Shown: piece by piece, positions 28,101 to 34,945 of the stretch
Position numbering within the stretch: position 1 is the stretch's first letter
Layout of the letters: each line of letters opens with the position of its first letter
Assembly (NCBI RefSeq): GCF_027107535.1
Contig: NZ_CP114283.1
Location: 7,812,001 to 7,876,000 of the forward strand
Reading direction: 5' to 3'
DNA from: Streptomyces aurantiacus
Lineage (GTDB): Bacteria > Actinomycetota > Actinomycetes > Streptomycetales > Streptomycetaceae
Length of the DNA stretch: 64,000 nucleotides
Made by a program: the position numbers and the translations under genes
Notes under the pieces: generated by a model
What the model was told of the DNA's origin: nothing
The model's database searches: none
The model's input: the letters and a program-made list of their open reading frames with translations, nothing else

Positions 28101-28226
28101 GCCGAGCAGCAGTGCCTGCGGCTCGCCCGTGGCTGCTCGGGCGAACGCGTCGTTCAGTACGTCCAGTTCGTCGGCCCGGCCGACGAAGACAGGACTGACG
28201 GACCTGGTCTCCACAGCGCCGAGCAT
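25176..28226 (-). CDS. Large AAA-ATPase/LuxR-type transcriptional regulator
   Basis: A regulator of about 1016 residues of the LAL/MalT-like class. An AAA domain near the N terminus has Walker A LLLGGEAGVGKTRLIEEF and Walker B VVVLLEDLHWADAST. A long helical TPR-like region follows, and the C-terminal LuxR helix-turn-helix is LGLTSRERDVLRLVAAGHSN followed by RRIAEELFISPKTASVHVSN. ATP-dependent activation after ligand binding is the family model; target and ligand are unknown. The start is uncertain. The frame stays open to GTG 28409, which overlaps the previous stop, but the extra 61 codons run through two perfect hairpins that look like terminators, so I prefer the ATG at 28226 (MLGAVETRSVSPVFVGR). 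GTG 28343 is another option. Confidence 0.88.
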   Translation of the reverse strand: MLGAVETRSVSPVFVGRADELDVLNDAFARAATGEPQALLLGGEAGVGKTRLIEEFAVRACREGAVVAVGGCVEIGADGLPFAPFSTALRALRRQLPDELAAAAAGQEDELARLLPELGETSRGRHDEDGMARLFELTVRLLERVAADRPVVVLLEDLHWADASTRHLLAYLFRTLRSGRLLVVATYRADDIHRRHPLRPLLAELDRLRTVRRIELGRFSRTEVGCQIAGIIASEPDPAQVDEIFARSDGNAFFVEELAVAAHEGCCAGLTDSLRDLLLVRVESLPESSQRVARIVAEGGSTVEYRLLAAVARLSEDDLIEALRAAVGANILLATADGGGYRFRHSLVREAVGDDLLPGERSRLNRRYAEVLEADPALVPADERAARLASHWYHAHDAAKALPAVLEASVEARRRHAYSEQLRLLERAMELWDTAPEDVRAELRPVDYAEVYPPCGCDPQTTPLRYLDLMAEAAVAGRFSGERERALKITKRALHLLEDEGDPLRAAWFWIQRSRLMEARSRGDGWKELSTAQDLVRGLPPSAVHADVLANVANWSMQHRPGPEALLAAERAVEYARMVGARDIELHARLTLGGLLVESGDIEAGLAEVHEVKKQASEAGAAYVVGRVHINLPSHLEGLGRSQEAVRILREGVELARSFGLVYSEAWVWGNLSESLFSLGRWDEAGEAGVNSERIGQSEKPRGFNATVHSRLALARGDLAEAGRQLAAARGHFGTHDVVPQHLLPLTALAIGVAAGEGRLLDARAELNEALGIGFPPGTHRYGWPLLLASATAEADARGRPGADEGRADVLERLRGAAKGLATNVPVWQGYERWVRAELLRAEGRDTPDEWAEVLDAFEPLERPYDLACVRYRLAESLLVAGGGEEERDRSRELLRLARAAADHLGARPLAEAVSLLAQRARLTLSRTPERTSTAPADPAEALGLTSRERDVLRLVAAGHSNRRIAEELFISPKTASVHVSNILAKLNVSGRGEAAALAHRLRLFPPETVDARTTG

Positions 28227-28276
28227 CGCACAGGGGTCCGATGTCGCGGCACTGGTTATCCGGGGTCCCGCCACGG

Positions 28277-28312
28277 CCTCGGGCCCGTCCGCGGTCGCGG
28301 ACGGGCCCGAGG
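28277..28312 (-). terminator. Perfect 16-bp hairpin upstream of the AAA/LuxR gene
   Basis: CCTCGGGCCCGTCCGC (28277-28292) pairs with 28297-28312 around a four-base loop. It lies downstream of the 63-residue gene and is probably its second terminator. It also argues that this stretch is not protein-coding. Confidence 0.7.
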
Positions 28313-28357
28313 AGGAACTGCCGGTGGCCGGGAGAGCGGTCACCGGGTCCCCGCCCC

Positions 28358-28394
28358 GCGGAGGGCGGCCGACCCCCGTGCGGCCGCCCTCCGC
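28358..28394 (-). terminator. Perfect 14-bp hairpin after the 63-residue gene
   Basis: GCGGAGGGCGGCCG (28358-28371) pairs with CGGCCGCCCTCCGC (28381-28394) around a nine-base loop. It starts 12 bases after the stop codon of the small gene at 28406-28597. Confidence 0.72.
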
Positions 28395-28405
28395 TGCCCC
28401 GGGGC

Positions 28406-28597
28406 TCACGCGGCGCGCGCGAACCGGGGCCTGCGGTGGCTGTGGCCGTTCACCCGCCCCTCGCTGTCGTCGTGGCCGGAGCGCGCGGCCTGCCTGGCGG
28501 CGCGACGGCTGCGGGCCGCCTCGCGGGCCATGCGGTAGTTGTCGGCGTTGCGGATCATTTCCGCGGAACGGATCTGCTGGAGCTCGTGCTCGAACAT
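28406..28597 (-). CDS. Small basic protein of unknown function
   Basis: A 63-residue protein beginning MFEHELQQIRSAEMIRNADN, rich in Arg, Ala and Glu, and predicted helical. I recognise the pattern as a small protein widespread in Streptomyces, but no function is known to me. The ATG at 28597 follows GAGGGG with good spacing. It has two strong hairpins downstream and an 8-bp inverted repeat in its leader, so it looks like an independent, regulated gene rather than part of the AAA/LuxR gene. Confidence 0.75.
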   Translation of the reverse strand: MFEHELQQIRSAEMIRNADNYRMAREAARSRRAARQAARSGHDDSEGRVNGHSHRRPRFARAA

Positions 28598-28615
28598 CTG
28601 GTACCCCTCGGGCTG

Positions 28616-28636
28616 AGTGACTCGTGGAGAGTCACT
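28616..28636. promoter_or_regulatory. Inverted repeat in the leader of the 63-residue gene
   Basis: AGTGACTC (28616-28623) and GAGTCACT (28629-28636) are perfectly inverted around GTGGA, about 20 bases upstream of the start codon. It could be a protein-binding site or a small RNA hairpin before the ribosome binding site. Confidence 0.5.
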
Positions 28637-28724
28637 GTCGGCTTCGCTCGTTTGCGATGCCTCTACCTTCGTCTCCGAGGGGGGTGCGCCACATCGGGAG
28701 AGTTCCGCATCTTGCGCGCACGAA

Positions 28725-28769
28725 GGGCCTTAGTCCCGCCGTAAGTGGCCTACGGCGGGACTAAGGCCC
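28725..28769 (-). terminator. Perfect 19-bp hairpin after the three-helix membrane protein gene
   Basis: Positions 28725-28743 are the exact inverse of 28751-28769, with a seven-base loop. It lies 19 bases past the stop codon of the gene at 28788-29396 and is a strong terminator candidate. Confidence 0.82.
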
Positions 28770-28787
28770 CTCAGAACGTGCGGTTCG

Positions 28788-29396
28788 TCAGCCGGCGGAC
28801 GGCATGGACAGGAGGATGTCGGAGTACTTGAGGACGGCCAGCAGCAGGCCGACGACGCCGAGCGAGACGCCCGCCCAGGCGACGGACTTGACCCACGGGG
28901 ACTGGGCGGGGATCCGGTCGGGGTTGCCGAACGCGGGCCGGACCAGCACCACGACGCCGACGATCAGCGCGGCCAGTGCGAAGAAGCCGGCGACCAGCGC
29001 GTTGGCGTTCCAGGAGTCGGAGTACACCTGCTTGATCTGCGTGGCCACGGGCTGGCCCTGAACGGTCTCCAGCTGGCCGTACAGCGAGTCGCGTGCCTGC
29101 GCGATCGTGCCGACCCAGCTGCCGGTGAGCGAGACGATGCCGAGTCCGGCGGAGACGACGGCGGCTGCGCCCAGGCCCACCCCGGAACCGGCGGCGGGTT
29201 CGGCCCCCGCCTGCTCGTCCTCGTCCTCGCCCAGGATCTCGGCGTCGGCCCGGTCGTCATCCGGCGCGGCGTCGGTCTCCTCGACCTTCCCGATCGCTGC
29301 CGTTCCGTCGCTCTTGCCGAGCTTCACGGCCTCGTCGTCGCGCTGTGCCTCGGTGCCGGTCTCGGTTCCGGCCTCGGTCTCTGTCTTGGTTCCCAT
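28788..29396 (-). CDS. Membrane protein with acidic cytoplasmic-type N terminus, unknown function
   Basis: A 202-residue protein. The first 70 residues are highly charged and rich in Glu, Asp and Thr; three hydrophobic helices follow (about 75-95, 135-155 and 173-195). A soluble loop of some 40 residues (QARDSLYGQLETVQGQPVAT and onward) lies between helices 1 and 2. I do not recognise the family. The ATG at 29396 is preceded by TACGGT seven bases away and has no clear ribosome binding site, so a leaderless transcript is plausible; a GTG three codons upstream is the alternative. Confidence 0.75.
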   Translation of the reverse strand: MGTKTETEAGTETGTEAQRDDEAVKLGKSDGTAAIGKVEETDAAPDDDRADAEILGEDEDEQAGAEPAAGSGVGLGAAAVVSAGLGIVSLTGSWVGTIAQARDSLYGQLETVQGQPVATQIKQVYSDSWNANALVAGFFALAALIVGVVVLVRPAFGNPDRIPAQSPWVKSVAWAGVSLGVVGLLLAVLKYSDILLSMPSAG

Positions 29397-29505
29397 GCTC
29401 CGCACCGTACGGACGCTGTCTGAGAATTTCTTTAAGATCCCGGGATCGTCACGCGGCGGTCGTCACATCGCCTCGCCGGCCGCCGCCGGGGACGCGCCCG
29501 CGCCG

Positions 29506-30069
29506 TCACTTCCCCCGCGCGCGTGCGGCCCGCCACTCCCCCGCCAGCACCGACCACACCTCGGTGTCCTGCCGTACGCCCCGGTACGGGTAGCTCTCCC
29601 TGAGGACGCCGTCACGGCTCATGCCGAGCCGTCGCGCCACGTTCAGGCTGGGCTCGTTCCCGGAGGCGGCGTGCCACTCCACCCGGTGGATGCCGCGTTC
29701 GTCGACCGCCCAGTCGATGAGGACGCCCACCGCGCGCGTGATCAGCCCGCGGCCGGCCGCAGCGGGCTCCAGCCAGCAGCCGACCTCACAGGTGTTGTTC
29801 TCGGCGTCGAAGACCCGGAAGAGCACTCCGCCGACGAGCTTCCCGTCCAGCCACACCCCGTGCAGGCTGCCCGTGTCGGCGGCCTTCTTGTCGGCGTACG
29901 CCTGGAGCAGCTCCCGGGCGGACTCGGTGTCCGTGGCGCGTGACCCGAAGGGGATGTACTGCTGGACGAACTCGCGGCCGCGGTCCAGATGGGCGAGGAA
30001 CTCCTGCGCGTGCCACGGCTCCAGGGGCCTGAGTTCGGCGCCGTCGTCACCCAGGGATATCGCGTACAT
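29506..30069 (-). CDS. GNAT acetyltransferase (RimJ/RimL type)
   Basis: A 187-residue acetyltransferase. The acetyl-CoA-binding region is seen in EVGCWLEPAAAGRGLITRAV, with the typical Q/RxxGxG/A turn, and WHAASGNEPSLNVARRLGMS towards the end is characteristic of the RimL/RimJ group that acetylates N-terminal amino groups. The substrate is unknown. The ATG at 30069 has AAGGAG ten bases upstream. Its start lies inside the 3' end of the MMPL gene (23-base overlap), so it is translated from the same message. Confidence 0.9.
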   Translation of the reverse strand: MYAISLGDDGAELRPLEPWHAQEFLAHLDRGREFVQQYIPFGSRATDTESARELLQAYADKKAADTGSLHGVWLDGKLVGGVLFRVFDAENNTCEVGCWLEPAAAGRGLITRAVGVLIDWAVDERGIHRVEWHAASGNEPSLNVARRLGMSRDGVLRESYPYRGVRQDTEVWSVLAGEWRAARARGK

Positions 30070-32302
30070 CCTGTTGTCGCTCCTTCACGAGTACGTCCGC
30101 GAGCGCGTCGCCACGCGCCCCCGGGATCCTCGCACGCGGGCCGGCGTCGGCGGTACGGATTTCCGGCGGCTCGATGCTCAGGCGCGGCAGGCGCCGGTCG
30201 AGCCAGCCGGGCAGCCACCAGTTGGCGCCGCCCAGCATGTGCATGAGGGCGGGCACCAGGAGCGTACGCAGCACGAACGCGTCGAGGGCGACGGCGGCGG
30301 CGAGCGCTATGCCGAACATCGCGATGACGCGGTCGCCGCTGAGCACGAAGGCCAGGAAGACCGAGATCATGATGACGGCGGCGGAGTTGATCACCCTGCT
30401 GGTCTCCGCGAGGCCCACGCGGACGGCCCTGCGGTTGTCGCCGGTCTCCAGCCACTCCTCGTACATCCTGCTGACCAGGAACACCTGGTAGTCCATGGAG
30501 AGCCCGAAGAGCACGGAGACCATGATCACGGGCAGGAAGGGCTCGATGGGGCCCGCCCGGCCGAGGCCCAGCAGTTCGCTGCCCCAGCCCCACTGGAAGA
30601 TCGCGACGACGACTCCGAAGGCGGCGGCGACGGCCGCGACGTTCATCGCGGCGGCCTTCAGAGGGATGCCGATGGACCGGAAGGCGAGCAGCAGCAGGAT
30701 GCAGCCGAGGCCGATCACCACGCCCACGAAGAGGGGCAGTTTGCCGACGATGACGTCGGCGAAGTCGTCGTATCCGGCGGTCATGCCGCCGACCCGCAGG
30801 TCGAGCGTGGTCCCGGTCTCGGCCCGCGGCAGCACCTCGGTGCGCAGCCGGTCGACGAGTTCGCTGGTCCGCTGGGACTGCGGCGAGGACTCCGGTACGA
30901 CGGTGAGATAGGCGGTGTCTCCGTCGTTGTCGTACGTCACCGGGGTCGCGGCGCGGACGCCCTCGGTGCTCCGGAGCGTGGCGTCGAGGTTGTCCAGGGC
31001 GAGCCGGTCCTGGCCGCCGGAGACGGGCGTGACAAGGGTCAGCGGCCCGTTGAGGCCCGGTCCGAAGCCGTCCGCGAGCAGGTCGTACGCCTGCCGCGTG
31101 GTGGCCGTCTCCGGGTTGTTGCCCTGGTCGGAGGTGCCCAGGTGCAGTGAGAACGTCGGCAGGGCGAGCAGTGCCATGACGGCGAGGGCGACGCCGCCGA
31201 GGAGTTTGGGGTGCCGCTCGACGAAGGCGGACCAGCGGGCGGCGAGCCCGGTGGGGATCTCCGGCTGGGGCCCGTGCTCGTCCAGCCGGCGGCGTTCGCG
31301 GCGGCTCAGGGCGCGCATGCCGATGAGGGAGAGCAGCGCGGGCAGCAGGGTCACGGAGGCCGCGACGGTGAGGACCACGGTGAGGGAGGCGGCGATCGCG
31401 ACGCCGTTGAGGAAGCTGAGCCGCAGTATGAGCATGCCGAGCAGGGCGATACAGACGGTGGCGCCCGCGAAGACGACCGCGCGGCCGGTGGTGGCGACCG
31501 CGTTCCGTGCGGCCTCCTCGACCGGGAGACCGCGTTTCAGGCCGCGGCGGTGCCTGGTCACGATGAACAGCGCGTAGTCGATGCCGACACCGAGGCCGAT
31601 CAGCATGCCGAGCATCGGCGCGAAGTCGGCGACGGTCATCGCGTGGCCGAGCAGCACGATCCCCGCGTACGCGGTGCCGACGCTCACCAGGGCGGTGGCG
31701 ATGGGCAGCAGCGAGGCGGCGAGGGAGCCGAAGGCGAGGAAGAGGACCACGGCGGCGACGGCCACGCCGACGATCTCGGCGATGTGCCCGCCGGAGGACT
31801 CGGTGAGGGCGACCGCCTGGCCGCCCAGCTCGACGCGCAGTCCGTCGGCCTCGGCGGCCTTCGCGGTGTCGACGACCGCGCCGGCCTCGCCCTGGTCGAT
31901 GTCCTCGGCCGGGTCGGCGAAGGTGACCGTGGCGTAGGCGGTGCGTCCGTCGCCGCTGATCCGGCCGGCTCCCTGGTCCCCGTAGGGGCTGACGACCGCG
32001 GCCACCCCGGGCAGGGCGGCGATCTTGTCGAGGGTGCGGGTCATGGTCTGCTCGACGTCGGCGGCGCGGACCGTGCCGGGGCCGGAGTGCCAGACGACGG
32101 TGTCGCTGTCGCCACCGAGGCCGGGGAAGTTGTCCTGGAGGAGCCGGGCGGCACTGCCCGACTCGGTGCCCGGCACCTGGTAGTCGTTCGAGTACGCGGC
32201 GCCGGTCACGGAGGCGGCGGCGGTGGTCCCTCCGAAGGCGAGGAGCCAGAGCAGTACGGCGACGAGGCGGTGCTGCACACACCAACGTGCGAGGGCTGCC
32301 AC
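30047..32302 (-). CDS. MMPL-family (RND-type) transporter
   Basis: A 751-residue membrane protein of the MMPL family. The two repeated halves each have one helix, a large extracellular domain and five helices. The conserved GIDYALFIVTRHRRGL and its counterpart SMDYQVFLVSRMYEEWL are the proton-relay segments in the fourth helix of each half. Family members export lipids, siderophores or polyketides; nothing adjacent reveals the cargo. The start is GTG at 32302 behind GGGAGC. The GNAT gene overlaps its 3' end. The TetR gene further upstream on the same strand is more likely linked to the MFS gene beyond it. Confidence 0.93.
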   Translation of the reverse strand: MAALARWCVQHRLVAVLLWLLAFGGTTAAASVTGAAYSNDYQVPGTESGSAARLLQDNFPGLGGDSDTVVWHSGPGTVRAADVEQTMTRTLDKIAALPGVAAVVSPYGDQGAGRISGDGRTAYATVTFADPAEDIDQGEAGAVVDTAKAAEADGLRVELGGQAVALTESSGGHIAEIVGVAVAAVVLFLAFGSLAASLLPIATALVSVGTAYAGIVLLGHAMTVADFAPMLGMLIGLGVGIDYALFIVTRHRRGLKRGLPVEEAARNAVATTGRAVVFAGATVCIALLGMLILRLSFLNGVAIAASLTVVLTVAASVTLLPALLSLIGMRALSRRERRRLDEHGPQPEIPTGLAARWSAFVERHPKLLGGVALAVMALLALPTFSLHLGTSDQGNNPETATTRQAYDLLADGFGPGLNGPLTLVTPVSGGQDRLALDNLDATLRSTEGVRAATPVTYDNDGDTAYLTVVPESSPQSQRTSELVDRLRTEVLPRAETGTTLDLRVGGMTAGYDDFADVIVGKLPLFVGVVIGLGCILLLLAFRSIGIPLKAAAMNVAAVAAAFGVVVAIFQWGWGSELLGLGRAGPIEPFLPVIMVSVLFGLSMDYQVFLVSRMYEEWLETGDNRRAVRVGLAETSRVINSAAVIMISVFLAFVLSGDRVIAMFGIALAAAVALDAFVLRTLLVPALMHMLGGANWWLPGWLDRRLPRLSIEPPEIRTADAGPRARIPGARGDALADVLVKERQQDVRDIPG

Positions 32303-32559
32303 GGACGAGCTCCCTGGGTATTTTGTGGATCTTTATCGGGAACTGCCCGCAAAGAACGCATGACCGATGCGTTGTCACTCTTGCAGCCGAAAATGATCGT
32401 TGGCCTCATTCGTGGGTTTACTCACAAGAGTGCGAGGAGGTTCACACGACAATCCGATGAACTCTGTCGCCCCTCCCGGCGTCCGCAGGCACGCCAGGAG
32501 TGACGCGCATCGGCGTCGGCCCATCCCCCGATCGACCGACATGGAGTACGCGAGCGGCC

Positions 32560-33183
32560 TCAGCGCCGTTCATAACCCCGCAGGAACGCCCGGACCCCGG
32601 ACGCGATCAGCTCGTCGCGCTCCTCGTCCGTGACGGGTACGGCCCCCTGATAGGTGCGGTCACTGAGCTCACCGACGGCCAGCTGGAGGAAGTGCGTGGC
32701 GGCCCGCCGCGGGTCGGGGGCGTCGAGGAGCCCTTCCTCGGACAGCTCACGGAAGCGGACCGCCACCTCCTCCAGGGCGCGGTCGGGGCCGGAGGCACGC
32801 CACGCGTCCAGGAACTCCTGGGGGATGTGGCCGACCTCGGCCCGCAGCTGCCGTACGACGGCGAAGTGGTCGGGATACAGGTGCATCGGCGACGTCCAGG
32901 CGTGCGCGAACGCCACGAGGTCGGCCTCCAGGTCCGTGACCTTGTGGAGCCGCCGGTCGACGGCGTCATGGAGGGCCCGTACGACCTCCTCCGACCCCTC
33001 CACGACGACGACCCGGAAGAGCTGCGCCTTTCCCTCCGGGAAGTGGTTGTAGATCGTGCGGGAGGAGACCCCGGCCTCCTCGGCGATGGAGTCGACGGCG
33101 GCGCGGGTGTAGCCGTCGCGCCCGAAGACACGGCGGGCTCCCCGCACGATCGCCTGCCGCTTCTCCGCGAGCCCTTGCCTCAC
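32560..33183 (-). CDS. TetR-family repressor, likely of the adjacent MFS exporter
   Basis: A 207-residue TetR protein. The helix-turn-helix is in YTRAAVDSIAEEAGVSSRTI followed by YNHFPEGKAQLFRVVV, and the C-terminal domain resembles the AefR group (RRAATHFLQLAVGELSDRTY). The start is GTG at 33183. A CAACG/CGTTG palindrome and a further half site lie between it and the divergent MFS gene, suggesting it represses both genes. The ligand is unknown. Confidence 0.9.
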   Translation of the reverse strand: MRQGLAEKRQAIVRGARRVFGRDGYTRAAVDSIAEEAGVSSRTIYNHFPEGKAQLFRVVVVEGSEEVVRALHDAVDRRLHKVTDLEADLVAFAHAWTSPMHLYPDHFAVVRQLRAEVGHIPQEFLDAWRASGPDRALEEVAVRFRELSEEGLLDAPDPRRAATHFLQLAVGELSDRTYQGAVPVTDEERDELIASGVRAFLRGYERR

Positions 33184-33230
33184 GCGCCTGCCCCTTCCTG
33201 TCGCCCGTCACGGTATCCGGATCAAGGCCA

Positions 33231-33272
33231 TTACAACGACCGTTGCATTTATTGCCATCACCGTTGTACTTT
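33231..33272 (+). promoter_or_regulatory. TetR operator and promoter of the second MFS gene
   Basis: CAACGACCGTTG (33234-33245) is a palindrome, and CGTTGTA (33262-33268) repeats one half inverted to TACAACG (33232-33238). A promoter can be drawn as TTGCAT (33243-33248), an 18-base spacer and TACTTT (33267-33272), which would start transcription about at the ATG of the 13-codon frame at 33279. Confidence 0.55.
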
Positions 33273-33278
33273 CTCGTC

Positions 33279-33320
33279 ATGACCGACTCAGTCACCTCAT
33301 CCCCGTACGGGGCACGATGA
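33279..33320 (+). CDS. 13-residue leader frame overlapping the MFS start
   Basis: ATG at 33279 opens MTDSVTSSPYGAR, whose TGA overlaps the MFS start codon as ATGA. The MFS ATG has only a weak ribosome binding site, so reinitiation after this short frame is plausible. With a leaderless start at 33279 the short frame would be the entry point for ribosomes. Whether it is translated is not shown by sequence alone. Confidence 0.4.
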   Translation: MTDSVTSSPYGAR

Positions 33321-34720
33321 GCGCCACCCTGCCGACGCGGACCGGGGGCAGCGGGGAGAAGGGCGCTCCGCCCCTGCCCGCCATCCCCCGGGACGTCCTG
33401 GCCCTCGCGGGCGTCGTGGTCCTCGGGTCCTTCATGACGGTGCTCGATCTGACCATCGTCAACGTGGCCCTGGACCGCCTGTCGCGCGCCTTCGACGCAC
33501 CCCTGTCCGTCGTCCAGTGGACGGTGACCGGCTACTCACTGGCGCTCGCCACCGTCATCCCCGTCACCGCGTGGGCGGTGGGCCGTCACGGCGCCAAGCG
33601 GGTCTTCCTCACCGCCGTCGCGCTCTTCACGCTCGGCTCGGCGCTCACCGGCCTCGCCTGGGACGCCGGCTCACTGATCGCGTTCCGGGTGGTGCAGGGG
33701 CTCGGCGGCGGCATGATCGTGCCCGTCGCGATGACGGTGGTCCTGCGCGCCGCCCCGCCCGAGCGCAAGGGCACGATGATGGGCATCCTCGGGATTCCCG
33801 TCCTCGTCGGTCCGATGACGGGTCCGGTCCTGGGCGGCTTCCTCACCGACTCGCTGTCCTGGCGCTGGATCTTCTTCGTCAACGTCCCCGTCGGCGCCCT
33901 CACCCTGCTGCTCGGGGCACGCGTGCTGCGCGGCGACGACGAGCGGACCCGCCGCCCGCTGGACCTGGCCGGACTGCTGACGCTCTCCCCCGGCCTCGCG
34001 GCCCTGCTGTACGGGCTGACGCTGGGCGGCGAGCGCGGCGGCCTGGACTCGGTGGGGGTCGTCGTCCCGCTCGTCGCCGGTGCGGCACTGGTGACGGCCT
34101 TCGCCGTACGGTCCCTCCGGGTGGACCACCCCCTGCTCGATCTGCGACTGCTGCGCGGGGCGCCGGTCGGCCGGGCGGTGGCGACGATGATGCCGTTCTC
34201 GGCCGCGTACTTCGGCTCGATGATCCTCGTACCGCTGTACTGGCAGCAGGAGCGCGGCCTGTCCGCCACGGAGGCCGGGCTGCTGATGGCTCCTCAGTTC
34301 CTCTTCAGCGGCACGGTGATGCAGATCTCCAGCCGGGTCTCGGACCGGGTCGCGACGCGCGCGATCGTCGTACCCGGTGTCCTGGTCGCCGTCACGGGCT
34401 TCCTCGCCTTCGCCGTACAGGCCGGTCCGGACACGCCGTACTGGCGCCTGGTCGCCTCCCTCGCCGTCATGGGCACCGGCGTCGGCATGACCAGCATGCC
34501 GGTGATGGCCTCCGCCACGCGCGGCCTCGCGGACGCCGAGGTCGCCGCCGGCAGCACGGCGCTCGGCATCGTCCTCCAGATGGCCGCGTCGGTCGGCACG
34601 GCCCTGGCGGCCCTGCTCCTGACGGCGACGGACGGCTTCCGTACGACGCTCCTGTGCGGGGCGGCCCTGATGCTGTCGGCCCTGCCGATGGCGGCACGCC
34701 TGCCGAGGCATCGCCCGTGA
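33317..34720 (+). CDS. MFS exporter, DHA2 (EmrB/QacA) family
   Basis: A 467-residue transporter with about 14 hydrophobic segments. The DHA2 first-helix signature is MTVLDLTIVNVALDRL, followed by WTVTGYSLALATVIPVTAWA and the antiporter motif C in LGIPVLVGPMTGPVLGG. It should export drugs or metabolites by proton antiport. The start ATG at 33317 overlaps the stop codon of a 13-codon leader frame. The divergent TetR gene is the likely regulator. It is the second such TetR/MFS pair in the window but is not a recent duplicate: the proteins differ throughout and the operators are unrelated. Confidence 0.92.
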   Translation: MSATLPTRTGGSGEKGAPPLPAIPRDVLALAGVVVLGSFMTVLDLTIVNVALDRLSRAFDAPLSVVQWTVTGYSLALATVIPVTAWAVGRHGAKRVFLTAVALFTLGSALTGLAWDAGSLIAFRVVQGLGGGMIVPVAMTVVLRAAPPERKGTMMGILGIPVLVGPMTGPVLGGFLTDSLSWRWIFFVNVPVGALTLLLGARVLRGDDERTRRPLDLAGLLTLSPGLAALLYGLTLGGERGGLDSVGVVVPLVAGAALVTAFAVRSLRVDHPLLDLRLLRGAPVGRAVATMMPFSAAYFGSMILVPLYWQQERGLSATEAGLLMAPQFLFSGTVMQISSRVSDRVATRAIVVPGVLVAVTGFLAFAVQAGPDTPYWRLVASLAVMGTGVGMTSMPVMASATRGLADAEVAAGSTALGIVLQMAASVGTALAALLLTATDGFRTTLLCGAALMLSALPMAARLPRHRP

Positions 34721-34802
34721 CCCCGGGGCCGGACGGGCCGGCCCTGCGCCAGGTGGCCGCCGTGGGCCGGGCAACCGTCACCCCGTGACCCCGTCACCGG
34801 TT

Positions 34803-34850
34803 CAGGGGCGCGGGGAACTGCGCGGCCGCCCCCGTCCGGCCCGCGGCCGA
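34803..34850 (+). repeat. Dispersed 3'-end repeat, copy 2
   Basis: The core GGGGCGCGGGGAACTGCGCG starts at 34804, followed by a C-rich segment and GGCCCGCGGCC. It lies in the gap between the convergent MFS and gatB genes. Confidence 0.75.
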
Positions 34851-34878
34851 CATGCGGCCGCGCTTGTGGCGGAACGCC

Positions 34879-34918
34879 GAAGGGGCGGTGCACCTGACCA
34901 CAGGTGCACCGCCCCTTC
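34879..34918 (-). terminator. gatB terminator
   Basis: Positions 34879-34896 are the exact inverse of 34901-34918 (18-bp stem, loop ACCA). It begins 28 bases after the gatB stop codon and may also stop transcription coming from the MFS side. Confidence 0.85.
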
Positions 34919-34945
34919 AGGCAGGAGAGCAGGGGGAACCGTGGG

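Noticed and set aside
25227..28538. An 1103-residue open frame opposite the AAA/LuxR gene
   Set aside because: The minus-strand frame has clear Walker and LuxR motifs; the plus-strand frame is a low-complexity mirror of it.
32388..32402. A second Zur-like site (CGAAAATGATCGTTG) upstream of the MMPL gene
   Set aside because: Only about 10 of 15 positions fit and the right half lacks symmetry.
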